Assembly: GCA_964631345.1 (NCBI GenBank)
Contig: CAZVWE010000011.1
Coordinates: forward strand, 1-59,527
Origin: MGBC163016 sp964631345
Lineage (GTDB): Bacteria; Actinomycetota; Coriobacteriia; Coriobacteriales; Eggerthellaceae
DNA length: 59,527 nucleotides
Reading direction: 5' to 3'
The position numbers and the translations under genes are program-made. How positions within the stretch are numbered: the first letter of the stretch is position 1; each line of letters opens with the position of its first letter. This document shows, piece after piece, positions 42,794 to 51,436 of the stretch. The notes under the pieces were generated by a model, which saw nothing but the letters and a program-made list of their open reading frames with translations, was not told the DNA's origin and made no database searches.

Positions 42794-44392
42794 GTTAGAT
42801 TGCGATAAAGGAAGCGTTACTTCAAAAATTGTGCCAGTCTCTTTACTGCTTTCGACTGTGATATCGCCTTCATGCTCTACAGCAATTTCATGTCCGATTG
42901 CAAGACCTAAACCATATCCACCTTTTGAAGACGTGCGCGCTTTATCTGCACGATAGAACCTATCAAATAAGTGTGGCAGATCTTCTTGAGAAATCTCTTC
43001 CCCATCGTTGTGTACTGTAAGCACCACCTGTTGTACAGGTTTAACGCCTGATTTATTTCTTGAGGTAAGCTTGACATCAACCGAGCCGCCTTTTTCTGAA
43101 TACTTGCACGCATTATCTATAAGCGTTGCAACCATTCGTCCAAGCCTATCGGCATTACCTTTCACAAATAAGCCCTTATCAATTTCGCTATCGAGATTTA
43201 CCCCTAGCTCAAACGCAACCGATTCGAACTGTAAAACTTCACCTTCCACCAGATCACTAAAATCAACATCGACCGCATTTTCATAAAGATAATCGTCGGT
43301 TTTTGGACGAGTAAGATTGAGCATATCGTTTACAAGAAGTTGCATACGCTCAGCCTCAGTTTGGGTACTCTCAATCCATTTCATTTGGCTTTTCACGGAC
43401 TCTTCTGGCTGGGATTCCAAGATGGCCATATTCGCCATAACTACAGTCAAAGGAGTCTTTAACTCATGTGACGCATCCGCTGTAAATTGTTGTTGACGCT
43501 GCAATGCATCTGCAACAGGACGCACCGTCCATCTTGAGAAAAAGATATTGATCAAGAAGAACACCAACAGCGCTCCGCACCCAATACCCCCAAGCATCAT
43601 TGCAAGAGATTTCCATGTATTAACTGGCGCAGAATCAGTGTAGGCAACCATATAACCGTCTTCATATCCAACACGTTCAAACACGAGACCAAGGTCAGCC
43701 AACACGCCACGGTTAGTAGCACTTCGAAGCATTGCATCATTTGCACGAAGCAGAGTACCTTCAGACATAGTTGCTGATGTGTATGCAGGCACCGATGTAT
43801 AAATGCCATTCGGTGTAACACGATACACAGCAAGTAACAGGCCATCTGTTCCAGACGCATCGCCAATTAGTGGCGGAGTTATAGTCTCTCCCCTACCAGG
43901 GCTTTTAGTTTGGTTTGCGTTGTCTTCTTGTGTGTTTTGATTATCTTGAGATGCTTCTTGAGAATTAGGTATTTCAGTAACTTCAGAACCCAAATTTGCG
44001 TTTTGTGATCCCTCATCGCCTATTGAGGCATCTGCTCCTATACGATCCTGAGCGCCGCCTTCCAAGGCTGATTTTTCATTAGTAATGTCAACCCTGCTAG
44101 ACCCAGAAGTAGAAGAAGCAGACCTGGAAAGAGCTAATTCATGTACGCCTTCAACCTGTGGAGCACCCGGATTGGTTGCATGTCCAAGCACCGTTTCCAA
44201 ACCTTTATAGATCTTGTCGATTGAGGAAGCGTAGTCCAGATAACACACAACTGCAAAAGTAGAAAACAGCACGAGTACTGCTAACAACATATTGATAGCA
44301 ATAAACTTAACACGGAAATTGAAGATAATTTTATCCCCAGCGGATTTATAAGATTTAGGTTTCCCAATTTTATAGTTACCTATTTTTATCAT
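42791..44392 (-). CDS. Sensor histidine kinase
   Basis: The 533-residue kinase has a first membrane helix at about 31-54, an extracytoplasmic sensor region of about 210 residues and a second helix at about 263-285. The HisKA domain carries phospho-acceptor His309 in FTADASHELKTPLT. The ATPase domain has LIDNACKYSEKG, DRFYRADKAR and GGYGLGLAIGHEIA. There is no clear HAMP domain; helix 2 leads almost directly to the dimerisation helix. The sensor region contains a Gln/Asn/Asp/Ser-rich stretch (about 110-168) of low complexity. It lies 21 bases downstream of its OmpR-type response regulator gene, so the two form a standard two-component operon. The signal is unknown. Confidence 0.94.
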   Translation of the reverse strand: MIKIGNYKIGKPKSYKSAGDKIIFNFRVKFIAINMLLAVLVLFSTFAVVCYLDYASSIDKIYKGLETVLGHATNPGAPQVEGVHELALSRSASSTSGSSRVDITNEKSALEGGAQDRIGADASIGDEGSQNANLGSEVTEIPNSQEASQDNQNTQEDNANQTKSPGRGETITPPLIGDASGTDGLLLAVYRVTPNGIYTSVPAYTSATMSEGTLLRANDAMLRSATNRGVLADLGLVFERVGYEDGYMVAYTDSAPVNTWKSLAMMLGGIGCGALLVFFLINIFFSRWTVRPVADALQRQQQFTADASHELKTPLTVVMANMAILESQPEESVKSQMKWIESTQTEAERMQLLVNDMLNLTRPKTDDYLYENAVDVDFSDLVEGEVLQFESVAFELGVNLDSEIDKGLFVKGNADRLGRMVATLIDNACKYSEKGGSVDVKLTSRNKSGVKPVQQVVLTVHNDGEEISQEDLPHLFDRFYRADKARTSSKGGYGLGLAIGHEIAVEHEGDITVESSKETGTIFEVTLPLSQSN

Positions 44393-44413
44393 GAGGCTAC
44401 TCGCTTGACTGCT

Positions 44414-45202
44414 CTACTCAGCGACCTGTGCATCAGCTTGGACAGCGCTCTGGTCAGCGTCCTGATCATCGCCTTGTTCAACGGCTTGTTCAACAGCCTG
44501 TTCATCGCTTTGTTCCTCTGCTGGCTTTCCGTCTTCTGCAACAAAACGATATCCAGCTCCACGAACAGTCTCTATCTTGCATTTCGAATCGATATGAGAA
44601 AGCTTTTTGCGCAAGAATGAAATATATGCCTCTACATTATTATCCCCTGCACTTGATGCAGCTCCCCAAGCTTTACTGATAAGCGTGTCTTTAGATATGA
44701 CTATTCCTGGACTTCCCATAAGTATGCGCAAAATATTGAACTCTTTTGAAGAAAGCTGAATGGATTTACCCTTACACGCTAGTGAATAACCTTCAAGGTC
44801 AAGACTGAGGTCTCCAACCTCAAGGCGCTCAAATTGCACTTCACCGTGTCTTCTTCCAAGAGCACGAAGATGCGCCATCAACTCTGCCGGAGAAAATGGC
44901 TTTGTCATATAGTCATCAGCACCGGAATCTAGACCTTGGATTTTATCGCTTGTGGAATCCCGCGCCGTAAGAAGAATAATTGGAGTATTGATGCCAGCAC
45001 GCCTAAGTTCGCTAGTAACTTTGAAGCCATCCATTTTTGGCATCATGACATCCATGATGATCACATCGAAATCACCGATCAACGCATAGTCAAGACCTGC
45101 CTGACCATCGAAAACCTTGTCTACATCATATCCATTATCTTTAAGGATTTGTTCCAGGGCAGCTGCAAGCCTCTCGTCATCCTCAACTATAAGAACGTGC
45201 AT
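44414..45202 (-). CDS. OmpR/PhoB-family response regulator
   Basis: The protein has 262 residues counted from ATG at 45202, which has AAAGGTGGG 4 bases upstream; a GTG three codons earlier is also in frame. The receiver domain has the acidic pocket EDD, phospho-acceptor Asp51 in IIMDVMMP and the usual Thr and Lys in LLTARD and MTKPF. A winged-helix OmpR domain (about 125-220) follows, with RVLGRRHGEV-like entry and ETVRGAGYRF at its end. After it comes a 35-residue acidic tail of Gln, Ala, Asp and Glu in imperfect repeats, absent from typical family members. It is the first gene of the operon with the histidine kinase. Confidence 0.95.
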   Translation of the reverse strand: MHVLIVEDDERLAAALEQILKDNGYDVDKVFDGQAGLDYALIGDFDVIIMDVMMPKMDGFKVTSELRRAGINTPIILLTARDSTSDKIQGLDSGADDYMTKPFSPAELMAHLRALGRRHGEVQFERLEVGDLSLDLEGYSLACKGKSIQLSSKEFNILRILMGSPGIVISKDTLISKAWGAASSAGDNNVEAYISFLRKKLSHIDSKCKIETVRGAGYRFVAEDGKPAEEQSDEQAVEQAVEQGDDQDADQSAVQADAQVAE

Positions 45203-45493
45203 ATTACCCACCTTTATCTAATATCTATGCTTTTATCTAACATCTATAGGCTTTATGTAACTAATGTTCTCTCATTAACTAATGTTTTCCCATTGTAGCG
45301 CCCATTTGGCATCTAACCTTAAAGGAACCTTAAAACCAAAGAACGTTTCAGGAAGCTTTAAGGTAAGAGGCGTATATTGTCCACAGTGTTTCCCAGCACC
45401 AGCGTGACGTGCAATCGCTCAATGAGGATTCACTGAACGAAATGTACGTCGCGCGATTTTGACAATTTACTTCTAGATGGATCTTAACAACCA
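45203..45493. other. Divergent intergenic region, no gene seen
   Basis: This is the left half of a 600-base gap between the response regulator and fhaA. It should hold the regulator promoter. The short direct elements CCTTAAAGGAACCTTAAAACC near 45320-45335 could be regulator binding sites but are not convincing. A plus-strand TTGACA at 45459-45464 with TCTTAA 17 bases later is a possible promoter for the small RNA described next. Confidence 0.35.
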
Positions 45494-45583
45494 CTGCAAG
45501 CCTGACCAACTTGCAAAAAGATTCCTCCTAATTCCTTCTAGATTCGAGAAAGACGCCGTGCAACCCACGGCGTCTTGTTTTTT
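45494..45583 (+). ncRNA. Candidate small RNA with CCUCCU element
   Basis: A strong plus-strand terminator (45550-45583) has no gene in front of it. Upstream, TTGACA-N17-TCTTAA (45459-45487) would start a transcript near 45494 of about 90 nt. The predicted RNA has a 6-bp hairpin TGCAAG/CTTGCA (45495-45515), then an unpaired-looking stretch with CCTCCT (45524-45529) and TTCCTTC, then the terminator hairpin. An exposed anti-Shine-Dalgarno sequence between two hairpins is typical of Gram-positive regulatory RNAs that block ribosome binding. The -10 match is only moderate, so existence is inferred. Confidence 0.45.
45550..45583 (+). terminator. Rho-independent terminator without an upstream gene
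   Basis: AAGACGCCGTG (45550-45560) and CACGGCGTCTT (45566-45576) form a perfect 11-bp stem with loop CAACC, followed by G and six T residues (45578-45583). It cannot serve the minus-strand response regulator. Confidence 0.85.
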
Positions 45584-45705
45584 GCCATCTCTGTGCCATC
45601 CCTTTGCTCTCCCTTGCACTTCCTTGCGCTTCCGTACTGTCCTTATGCCATCCATTTGCCGTCCCTTTGTCATCCCATTTTGCCTTACTGACTTGTCACC
45701 TTACG
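45584..45705. repeat. Degenerate 10-11 bp tandem array
   Basis: About ten units of 10-11 bp, consensus TGCCATCCCTT, directly follow the terminator. Units differ at 2-5 positions. The array is pyrimidine-rich on the plus strand. It ends about 100 bases before fhaA. Confidence 0.75.
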
Positions 45706-45803
45706 TGAACGAGCGCGTTTAACGAGCGTTTTCGGGTATGATGTTTGAGGATAACCCCAGCTTTTGACTGCAAACACACAAACAAACCGACAAGGAGTCA
45801 GTC

Positions 45804-46883
45804 ATGGGTTTCCTTTCGAAATTTGAAGGAAAAATGGAAGACACTATTGAGGGGGCGGCAGAATTGTTTAGCGGATCCTCGATATCACCAGTCCAAATAG
45901 CCAAAAAGGCTGAAAAGCAAATGCGGCGTGAACGCGTTGTAGGTGCTGGAAAGCAATATGCACCTACCCTGTATACGGTACTTGTCAGCCCACAGGATGA
46001 CGCGGAGATGTCTAATTATTACCCAACGCTTGCAGGAGAAACCGAAACTTACCTGCTAGCAAAAGCAGCTGAAGTAGGCTACGACCTTGATTGTCAGCCC
46101 CTGGTTAGGTTCATCATTGATGATCAACTTAAGCATGGCAAATTTGATATCGTCGCAGAGATGGTCGCAGCACCAATAATTGCAAACCTGCGAGCAGAAG
46201 AAATGGCTCGTTATGGGATTGCTTCTCCAAATGCATCGCATATGCAATCTGCACGCGGACAAGGTGGCTTCGTCACTCCAGCCAATGTCGCACAATCACC
46301 ACGTGCCAACGTAAGTCCATCCGGCATGCCTTTAGGTGGAGGCTATGCCGCTCAAGGTGTCGCACAAGGTGTCGCACAAGGCGCAGTCCAAAGCTCAAGC
46401 GCATACGGTAGCGCTTCCGGAAAAGACGCCTTTGAACTTGGATACGATTCGGACTTCGACGAGATTAATTCTGCAAACATAGCAGAACCTCCATCCGGTA
46501 TGGCAGATGCACCTATTACGACTCTTCCATTTGATCAACAGCAGAACATGCAGCAAGGCATGAATATGCCAATGCAAGGCATGCCGCAAGCACTTCACGA
46601 GGTGTATCTCTACGACGCATCAAGAGATCGTGCTTATCAACTATCAGGCGCACCGCAGAAAATCGGTCGTGAATCATCAAACGATATCAACATTCCCGAT
46701 ATCAATGCCTCACGTGTTCATGCAGAAATTCGCATGGAGCCAACAGGTTCATGGATCATCACCGATCTGCAGTCAATGAACGGGCTATACGTCAATGGAC
46801 ACAAGGTAAAAACATCGCCTCTTCGCGATGCAGACATAATTACTATCGGCACAACAGAACTCGAGTTCCAGCTTCTTGAATAG
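45804..46883 (+). CDS. fhaA: FhaA: DUF3662 and FHA-domain protein
   Basis: The 359-residue protein has the actinobacterial FhaA N-terminal domain (DUF3662, residues 1-130, beginning MGFLSKFEGKMEDTIEG). A Gly/Ala/Gln/Met-rich linker with short repeats follows, and a C-terminal FHA domain at about 275-357 (GRESSNDINIPD, SRVHAEI, NGLYVNG) that binds phosphothreonine. In mycobacteria FhaA binds phosphorylated MviN and connects Ser/Thr kinase signalling with peptidoglycan synthesis. It opens the cluster that encodes FhaB, the phosphatase, the SEDS-PBP and PknB. AAGGAG lies 7 bases before ATG. TATGAT at 45737-45742 could be a -10 element, but its -35 is poor. Confidence 0.93.
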   Translation: MGFLSKFEGKMEDTIEGAAELFSGSSISPVQIAKKAEKQMRRERVVGAGKQYAPTLYTVLVSPQDDAEMSNYYPTLAGETETYLLAKAAEVGYDLDCQPLVRFIIDDQLKHGKFDIVAEMVAAPIIANLRAEEMARYGIASPNASHMQSARGQGGFVTPANVAQSPRANVSPSGMPLGGGYAAQGVAQGVAQGAVQSSSAYGSASGKDAFELGYDSDFDEINSANIAEPPSGMADAPITTLPFDQQQNMQQGMNMPMQGMPQALHEVYLYDASRDRAYQLSGAPQKIGRESSNDINIPDINASRVHAEIRMEPTGSWIITDLQSMNGLYVNGHKVKTSPLRDADIITIGTTELEFQLLE

Positions 46884-46898
46884 GCGAAAGATTCATAT

Positions 46899-47312
46899 AT
46901 GATCGACATCGTATTACTGATAGCACGCCTACTTTTTGTAGCGCTACTTTACCTTTTCCTTTTTGCAATCATGAAAACAGGCATTGGACTTGTGAAAGGT
47001 TCACGCAAAAAGGGTAAATCTTGGACGCTTTCTGTAGAAAACGGTCCAAAAGAATTGCGTGGCGTAAAAGTTCCAGTAAATGGCCCTGTAATCGTTGGGC
47101 GTTCACCTGGAGCGGACATTGTAATCGGAGCAAGCTATGTATCAGGACGCCACGCGCGTTTTCAACTAATGGGGCAAAACCTATTTGTTGAAGATTTGGG
47201 CTCTACGAATGGAACCGCAGTAAACGGACAACCTGCGACTGGGCCAGTAGCGATTCGCAACAAAGATATGATTAGTATCGGAGATGTGGATATTAGGGCA
47301 CGATATGAATAA
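46899..47312 (+). CDS. fhaB: FhaB: membrane-anchored FHA protein
   Basis: The 137-residue protein has an N-terminal hydrophobic segment (residues 4-25) and a cytoplasmic FHA domain (about 60-132) with VGRSPGADIVI, SGRHARF and LGSTNGTAVNG. It corresponds to FhaB/FipA of actinobacteria, a phosphothreonine reader involved in cell division and wall growth downstream of PknB. It starts 15 bases after fhaA and its stop overlaps the phosphatase start by 8 bases. Confidence 0.92.
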   Translation: MIDIVLLIARLLFVALLYLFLFAIMKTGIGLVKGSRKKGKSWTLSVENGPKELRGVKVPVNGPVIVGRSPGADIVIGASYVSGRHARFQLMGQNLFVEDLGSTNGTAVNGQPATGPVAIRNKDMISIGDVDIRARYE

Positions 47313-48549
47313 TGCAATGGTTCAAGATATGCGCACCTCTGGTCAAGACGGCATCTTAGATTTCGGTAGTCGAACTGACATTGGCCTTGTACGCGAACAT
47401 AATGAGGATAGCCTTGTTGCAAATCCCCCACTTTTTGCTGTATGCGATGGCATGGGTGGACATGAAGCCGGCGAAGTCGCAAGTGAAATTGCAATTGCCA
47501 CAATTGCTAATAATGCACCGCGTGTGCCTGATGCAGATGCATTAGGTCGCTCTGTAGAAGATGCAAATCTTGCGATCATTCGCGCAGTAAACGAAGGAAT
47601 CGGCCGCGAAGGCATGGGAACTACCTGCACAGCGGCTGTTTTGGAAGGCGAACGCTTAGTAATTGCTCAAGCGGGGGATTCACGCGCATACCTTCTACAT
47701 AACGGAATGCTTCAGCAACTAACACATGATCATTCTTTAGTTGCTGATATGGTTGAAGCCGGAGAAATCCTGCCGTCAGAGGCTCGTACGCATCCATGGC
47801 GCTCATATATCACGCGAGCCTTAGGGCTTGATCCAAAAATGGAAGCTGACATTTATGAGCTAAATGTAGCTACAGGCGATAGGCTAATGCTTTGCTCTGA
47901 TGGCTTGTATTCAATGGTCGATGATTCAAACATAGCGCGCATTCTGGGAGATGAACCCAGCGCACAAAATGCATGCGATGCTTTAGTGGAAGCCGCACTT
48001 GAAGCTGGCGGTCAAGACAATGTGAGCGTTATTGTTGTTGATGCTCAAGGAAGCGCTGCGAAGGTGCGGCGCAAAATGGAACGCAAATCAAAGGTGCTGG
48101 CCATTTCTATAATTATTGCCTTAGTGGCCATTATTGCAGCTGGAATCTTTGCTGTTAATTGGTGGGTACAAAATTCAGCCTACCTTGGAGAAGTGGACGG
48201 TAAAGTAGCCGTTTATAAGGGAATTCCCGGCGAAGTCTTAGGTATGGGATTTTCTGAACTTGATGAAGTAACCGATGTAAACCTATCTGATTTACAGCCT
48301 GGCATTGCAAACCGGATTCAAAGCAATGCAATAACGTGCGATTCACTTGAAAATGCGCACAGTCTTATCGAAGAGTACAAAACGCAGATCAACAATCAAC
48401 AGGATCAACCCTTAGATCAATCTGCAGATCAGCCTTCAACAAATAGCTCAAACGACACAAACACCGTACAGGATGCAGACCGGACTTCAGATCAAGCCAC
48501 TAGCCAGTCTGTAGGTCATTCATCAAATCAACCCGAGGGACAAAGATAA
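47305..48549 (+). CDS. pstP: PP2C-family Ser/Thr protein phosphatase
   Basis: The 414-residue phosphatase opposes PknB. The catalytic domain (about 20-250) shows REHNEDS, CDGMGGHEAG, GDSRAYLL, SDGLYSM and GGQDNVSVIVV with the metal-binding aspartates. One membrane helix follows at about 262-285, then an outer segment ending in a Gln/Asp/Ser/Asn-rich tail of about 55 residues. Mycobacterial PstP has the same order. I chose ATG at 47305, overlapping fhaB by 8 bases; a start at 47284 would add seven residues from within fhaB. Its TAA overlaps the ATG of the next gene by one base. Confidence 0.93.
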   Translation: MNNAMVQDMRTSGQDGILDFGSRTDIGLVREHNEDSLVANPPLFAVCDGMGGHEAGEVASEIAIATIANNAPRVPDADALGRSVEDANLAIIRAVNEGIGREGMGTTCTAAVLEGERLVIAQAGDSRAYLLHNGMLQQLTHDHSLVADMVEAGEILPSEARTHPWRSYITRALGLDPKMEADIYELNVATGDRLMLCSDGLYSMVDDSNIARILGDEPSAQNACDALVEAALEAGGQDNVSVIVVDAQGSAAKVRRKMERKSKVLAISIIIALVAIIAAGIFAVNWWVQNSAYLGEVDGKVAVYKGIPGEVLGMGFSELDEVTDVNLSDLQPGIANRIQSNAITCDSLENAHSLIEEYKTQINNQQDQPLDQSADQPSTNSSNDTNTVQDADRTSDQATSQSVGHSSNQPEGQR

Positions 48550-51314
48550 TGACCCGTCGTAACGTTGAGCTTTTATTGCTTGTTATAGCAGCCCCGATCG
48601 TAATAGTGCTTTTCGCTATGCTTGTAGTTACAGGCGGCCAAGAGCTCTCATTTAATACTTTGGGTGTTCCGATTGGAATTTTTATTGCGTTTCTAATCGC
48701 ACATCTTTCAATCAGAAAACTTGCCCCTGCAGCAGATCCGGCATTGCTTCCAATTACGTTTGCACTTTCAGGGGTTGGTATTGCGTTTGTAACACGACTT
48801 GCCCCTAATGTTGCCACACGTCAGCTGATATGGCTGTTTGCAGGCGTCGCTATGCTCGTAATTGTGCTTGCTGTCATTCGCAACTTAGACAAACTTGCGC
48901 AATACAAATACACACTCATGATTTTGGGTGTTTTACTTCTTTTATCCCCTATGCTTCCAGGCATTGGAGAAGAAATCAACGGAAGTCGCCTTTGGCTGCG
49001 CCTAGGTGCTTTTTCACTACAACCAGGCGAACTTGCAAAAATATGTATCGTGCTATTTCTAGCAGCATACCTTGCTCAAAATCGTGAGATGCTTTCAGTG
49101 TTCACCTGGCAAATTGGCCCGATTCGCCTTCCGTCAATTTCCACTTTGTTGCCACTTTTAGCCATGTGGGCTTTGGCATTTTTAATCGTTGTTCTTGAGA
49201 AGGACTTGGGTTCTGCACTCGTATTGTTCCTTGTATTTTTGGTGATGCTATACGTTGCCACCGGAAAAAAATTCTATGTTGTTGCAGGTATAGTGCTTGC
49301 AGGCGTTGCAGCCGTAATCCTTTACTTCATGTTTACACACGTTCAAACACGTGTGTCTATCTGGATGGATCCGTTCGCAGATGCACAAGATAAGGGCTAT
49401 CAAATAGTACAAAGTCTGTATTCGCTTGCCGATGGTGGACTTTTCGGACAAGGCATCGGACGCGGTATGTCTGATCTCATTCCGTATGTAGAAAGCGACT
49501 TTATCTTTTCTGCTATTGGAGAAGAGACGGGTCTTCTTGGTGCTGCAGGCGTACTACTACTTTACCTATGCTTCGCAATTCGCGGAATGCTTACAGCCGC
49601 ACGCGCCAAATCTGACTTCAGCTCATTTACATCAGTTGGCGTCACGGCAATCGTCATCCTTGGTGCATTTATCATCGTTGGTGGTGTTACACGCTTAATC
49701 CCACTTACAGGCATTACGCTTCCCTTCATAAGTCAAGGCGGATCATCGCTCCTTGCGGGATTCATCATCGTTGCACTTCTTTTGCGCGCAGGAGATGAGG
49801 CAACCGGTCAACAAGCAGAGATGTCCTCAGCAACCAGTACATCACTACATGCAAACAGTGTGCTTGGACGCGTATCTTTGGGAAAGCGCTTGACAAACAC
49901 GATGGTCATGTTTTCGCTCTTGTTCGCTCTTTTGGTCGCCAATTTAACCGTAATCATGATTTTAAGCGCCGATGATTACAAAAACATGCCGGGCAATAAC
50001 CACACACTTGCAGCGGAAGCAAAAAGTGAACGAGGCATGATTTCCACATACGATGGAGTTATTCTTGCGCAGTCGGTACCCGATAGCGAAGGTTCATTTG
50101 AGCGAGAATACCCGGCGGGAGATCTCGCCACGCATGTAGTTGGTTACTATTCCTCGAAATATGGCACAAGTGGAATCGAAGCGTCAATGAATGACACTTT
50201 GAAAGGTGAACAGAACTTCGCTAGCTGGCGAGATGTTATTGACTATCTCGCAGGCGCTTCAGTTCCTGGAAACGACGTCACCTTAACTATCAACTCAAAG
50301 ATTCAGAGAGCTGCACAAGACGCATTATCAGGTCTTACGGGCGCTTGTGTGGTAATCGATCCAATAACAGGAGCCATTCTTGCTATGGCATCCACTCCAA
50401 CATATGATGCGGATGATTTCGAAACAGCCATCGAGGAAGCAAATAATGGCTCTTCTAACGGGTCTTCCGAGTTGTTGAACCGTGCGACCCAAGCTATTTA
50501 TGCGCCAGGCTCAACATTCAAAATGGTAACCCTTGCATCGGCTCTGGAAAACGGAGTTTGCACCGTGGACACGTCATATGATGCCCCAGCGACAATGGAC
50601 ATCGGAAACGCCCCTGTCACAAACTTTAAGAACAGAGATTACGGTGAACTTACCGTAGAGGAAGCATTTGCTGTTTCATCCAACACCGTATTCGGACAAA
50701 TTGGTGTAGAGCTCGGCTCCAAGCGCCTGGTCGACACATCGAGCAAATTTGGATTTGGAAGCAAGCTTGATTTCGATCTTCCGCTTGCAACCTCTGTTAT
50801 GCCTAACCCAGATGAGATGACAACATGGGAAACGGCGTGGGCTGCAGATGGCGAACCAGTAGGTGAACATGAAAGCCCCGCAGGTCCTCAGGCTACCGTT
50901 TTGGAAATGGCGCTTGTTGGATGCGCAATGGCACAAGATGGCAACATTATGTCGCCATACATAGTAGATGGTGTATACAACGCAAACGGCGAGCGCTCTT
51001 TTGAGGCAACTCCAACCCGCTTTGTGCAAGCAATATCTCCAACTGTTGCAAATAAAGTGCTTGAGTGCATGAAAGGCGTAGTCGATCACGGAACAGCCAC
51101 CGATGCACAAATTCCTGGGTATTCGATAGCTGGTAAAACCGGAACGGCTGAAAAAGAGGGACGCCCTAATGACAGCTGGTTTGTAGGAGTTGGCAATGCT
51201 GACGACGAAGCAAACGTTGTGGTTGCCATTATGGTAGAGGGAGCAGGAGACGACGTACATGCCGCAGGCCTTTCACGAGGAATAATGGAAGCAGCACTAG
51301 AGGTGGTTGGATAG
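48549..51314 (+). CDS. SEDS glycosyltransferase fused to class B PBP
   Basis: This 921-residue protein joins the two partners of a peptidoglycan synthase. Residues 1-418 are a FtsW/RodA/SpoVE polytopic domain with INGSRLWLRLG near 143-153, LEKDLGSAL at 216-224 and the DPFADAQDKGYQIVQS outer loop. After a cytoplasmic linker and a new helix (about 452-473) comes a PBP2-type transpeptidase: Ser655 in APGSTFK, Ser710/Asn712 in VSSN and KTG at 863-865. In most actinobacteria these are separate adjacent genes, e.g. rodA and pbpA. The N-terminal dimerisation domain of the PBP is short. Neighbouring pknB and pstP suggest phospho-control. The start overlaps the phosphatase stop. Confidence 0.95.
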   Translation: MTRRNVELLLLVIAAPIVIVLFAMLVVTGGQELSFNTLGVPIGIFIAFLIAHLSIRKLAPAADPALLPITFALSGVGIAFVTRLAPNVATRQLIWLFAGVAMLVIVLAVIRNLDKLAQYKYTLMILGVLLLLSPMLPGIGEEINGSRLWLRLGAFSLQPGELAKICIVLFLAAYLAQNREMLSVFTWQIGPIRLPSISTLLPLLAMWALAFLIVVLEKDLGSALVLFLVFLVMLYVATGKKFYVVAGIVLAGVAAVILYFMFTHVQTRVSIWMDPFADAQDKGYQIVQSLYSLADGGLFGQGIGRGMSDLIPYVESDFIFSAIGEETGLLGAAGVLLLYLCFAIRGMLTAARAKSDFSSFTSVGVTAIVILGAFIIVGGVTRLIPLTGITLPFISQGGSSLLAGFIIVALLLRAGDEATGQQAEMSSATSTSLHANSVLGRVSLGKRLTNTMVMFSLLFALLVANLTVIMILSADDYKNMPGNNHTLAAEAKSERGMISTYDGVILAQSVPDSEGSFEREYPAGDLATHVVGYYSSKYGTSGIEASMNDTLKGEQNFASWRDVIDYLAGASVPGNDVTLTINSKIQRAAQDALSGLTGACVVIDPITGAILAMASTPTYDADDFETAIEEANNGSSNGSSELLNRATQAIYAPGSTFKMVTLASALENGVCTVDTSYDAPATMDIGNAPVTNFKNRDYGELTVEEAFAVSSNTVFGQIGVELGSKRLVDTSSKFGFGSKLDFDLPLATSVMPNPDEMTTWETAWAADGEPVGEHESPAGPQATVLEMALVGCAMAQDGNIMSPYIVDGVYNANGERSFEATPTRFVQAISPTVANKVLECMKGVVDHGTATDAQIPGYSIAGKTGTAEKEGRPNDSWFVGVGNADDEANVVVAIMVEGAGDDVHAAGLSRGIMEAALEVVG

Positions 51315-51352
51315 ATGGTGGTTGGTTAGTTATGCATGGTGGTTGGATAGAT
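51302..51352. repeat. Post-stop tandem copies after the SEDS-PBP gene
   Basis: GGTGGTTGGATAGAT, which contains the last codons and TAG stop, is followed by GGTGGTTGGTTAGTTATGCAT and another GGTGGTTGGATAGAT (51302-51316, 51317-51337, 51338-51352). After the true stop, the first copy reads ATG GTG GTT GGT TAG in frame. Confidence 0.8.
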
Positions 51353-51436
51353 AATGCGTAGGCGTGATATCATTTGTGCTATATACGCATTTACAGGCAG
51401 ATTAAACGAAAAATGAATGTGCATTAAGGAGTCAAC

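Noticed and set aside
45477..45722. 81-codon plus-strand frame upstream of fhaA
   Set aside because: It would have to read through a perfect terminator and then a degenerate 10-11 bp array; the product is low complexity after residue 30.
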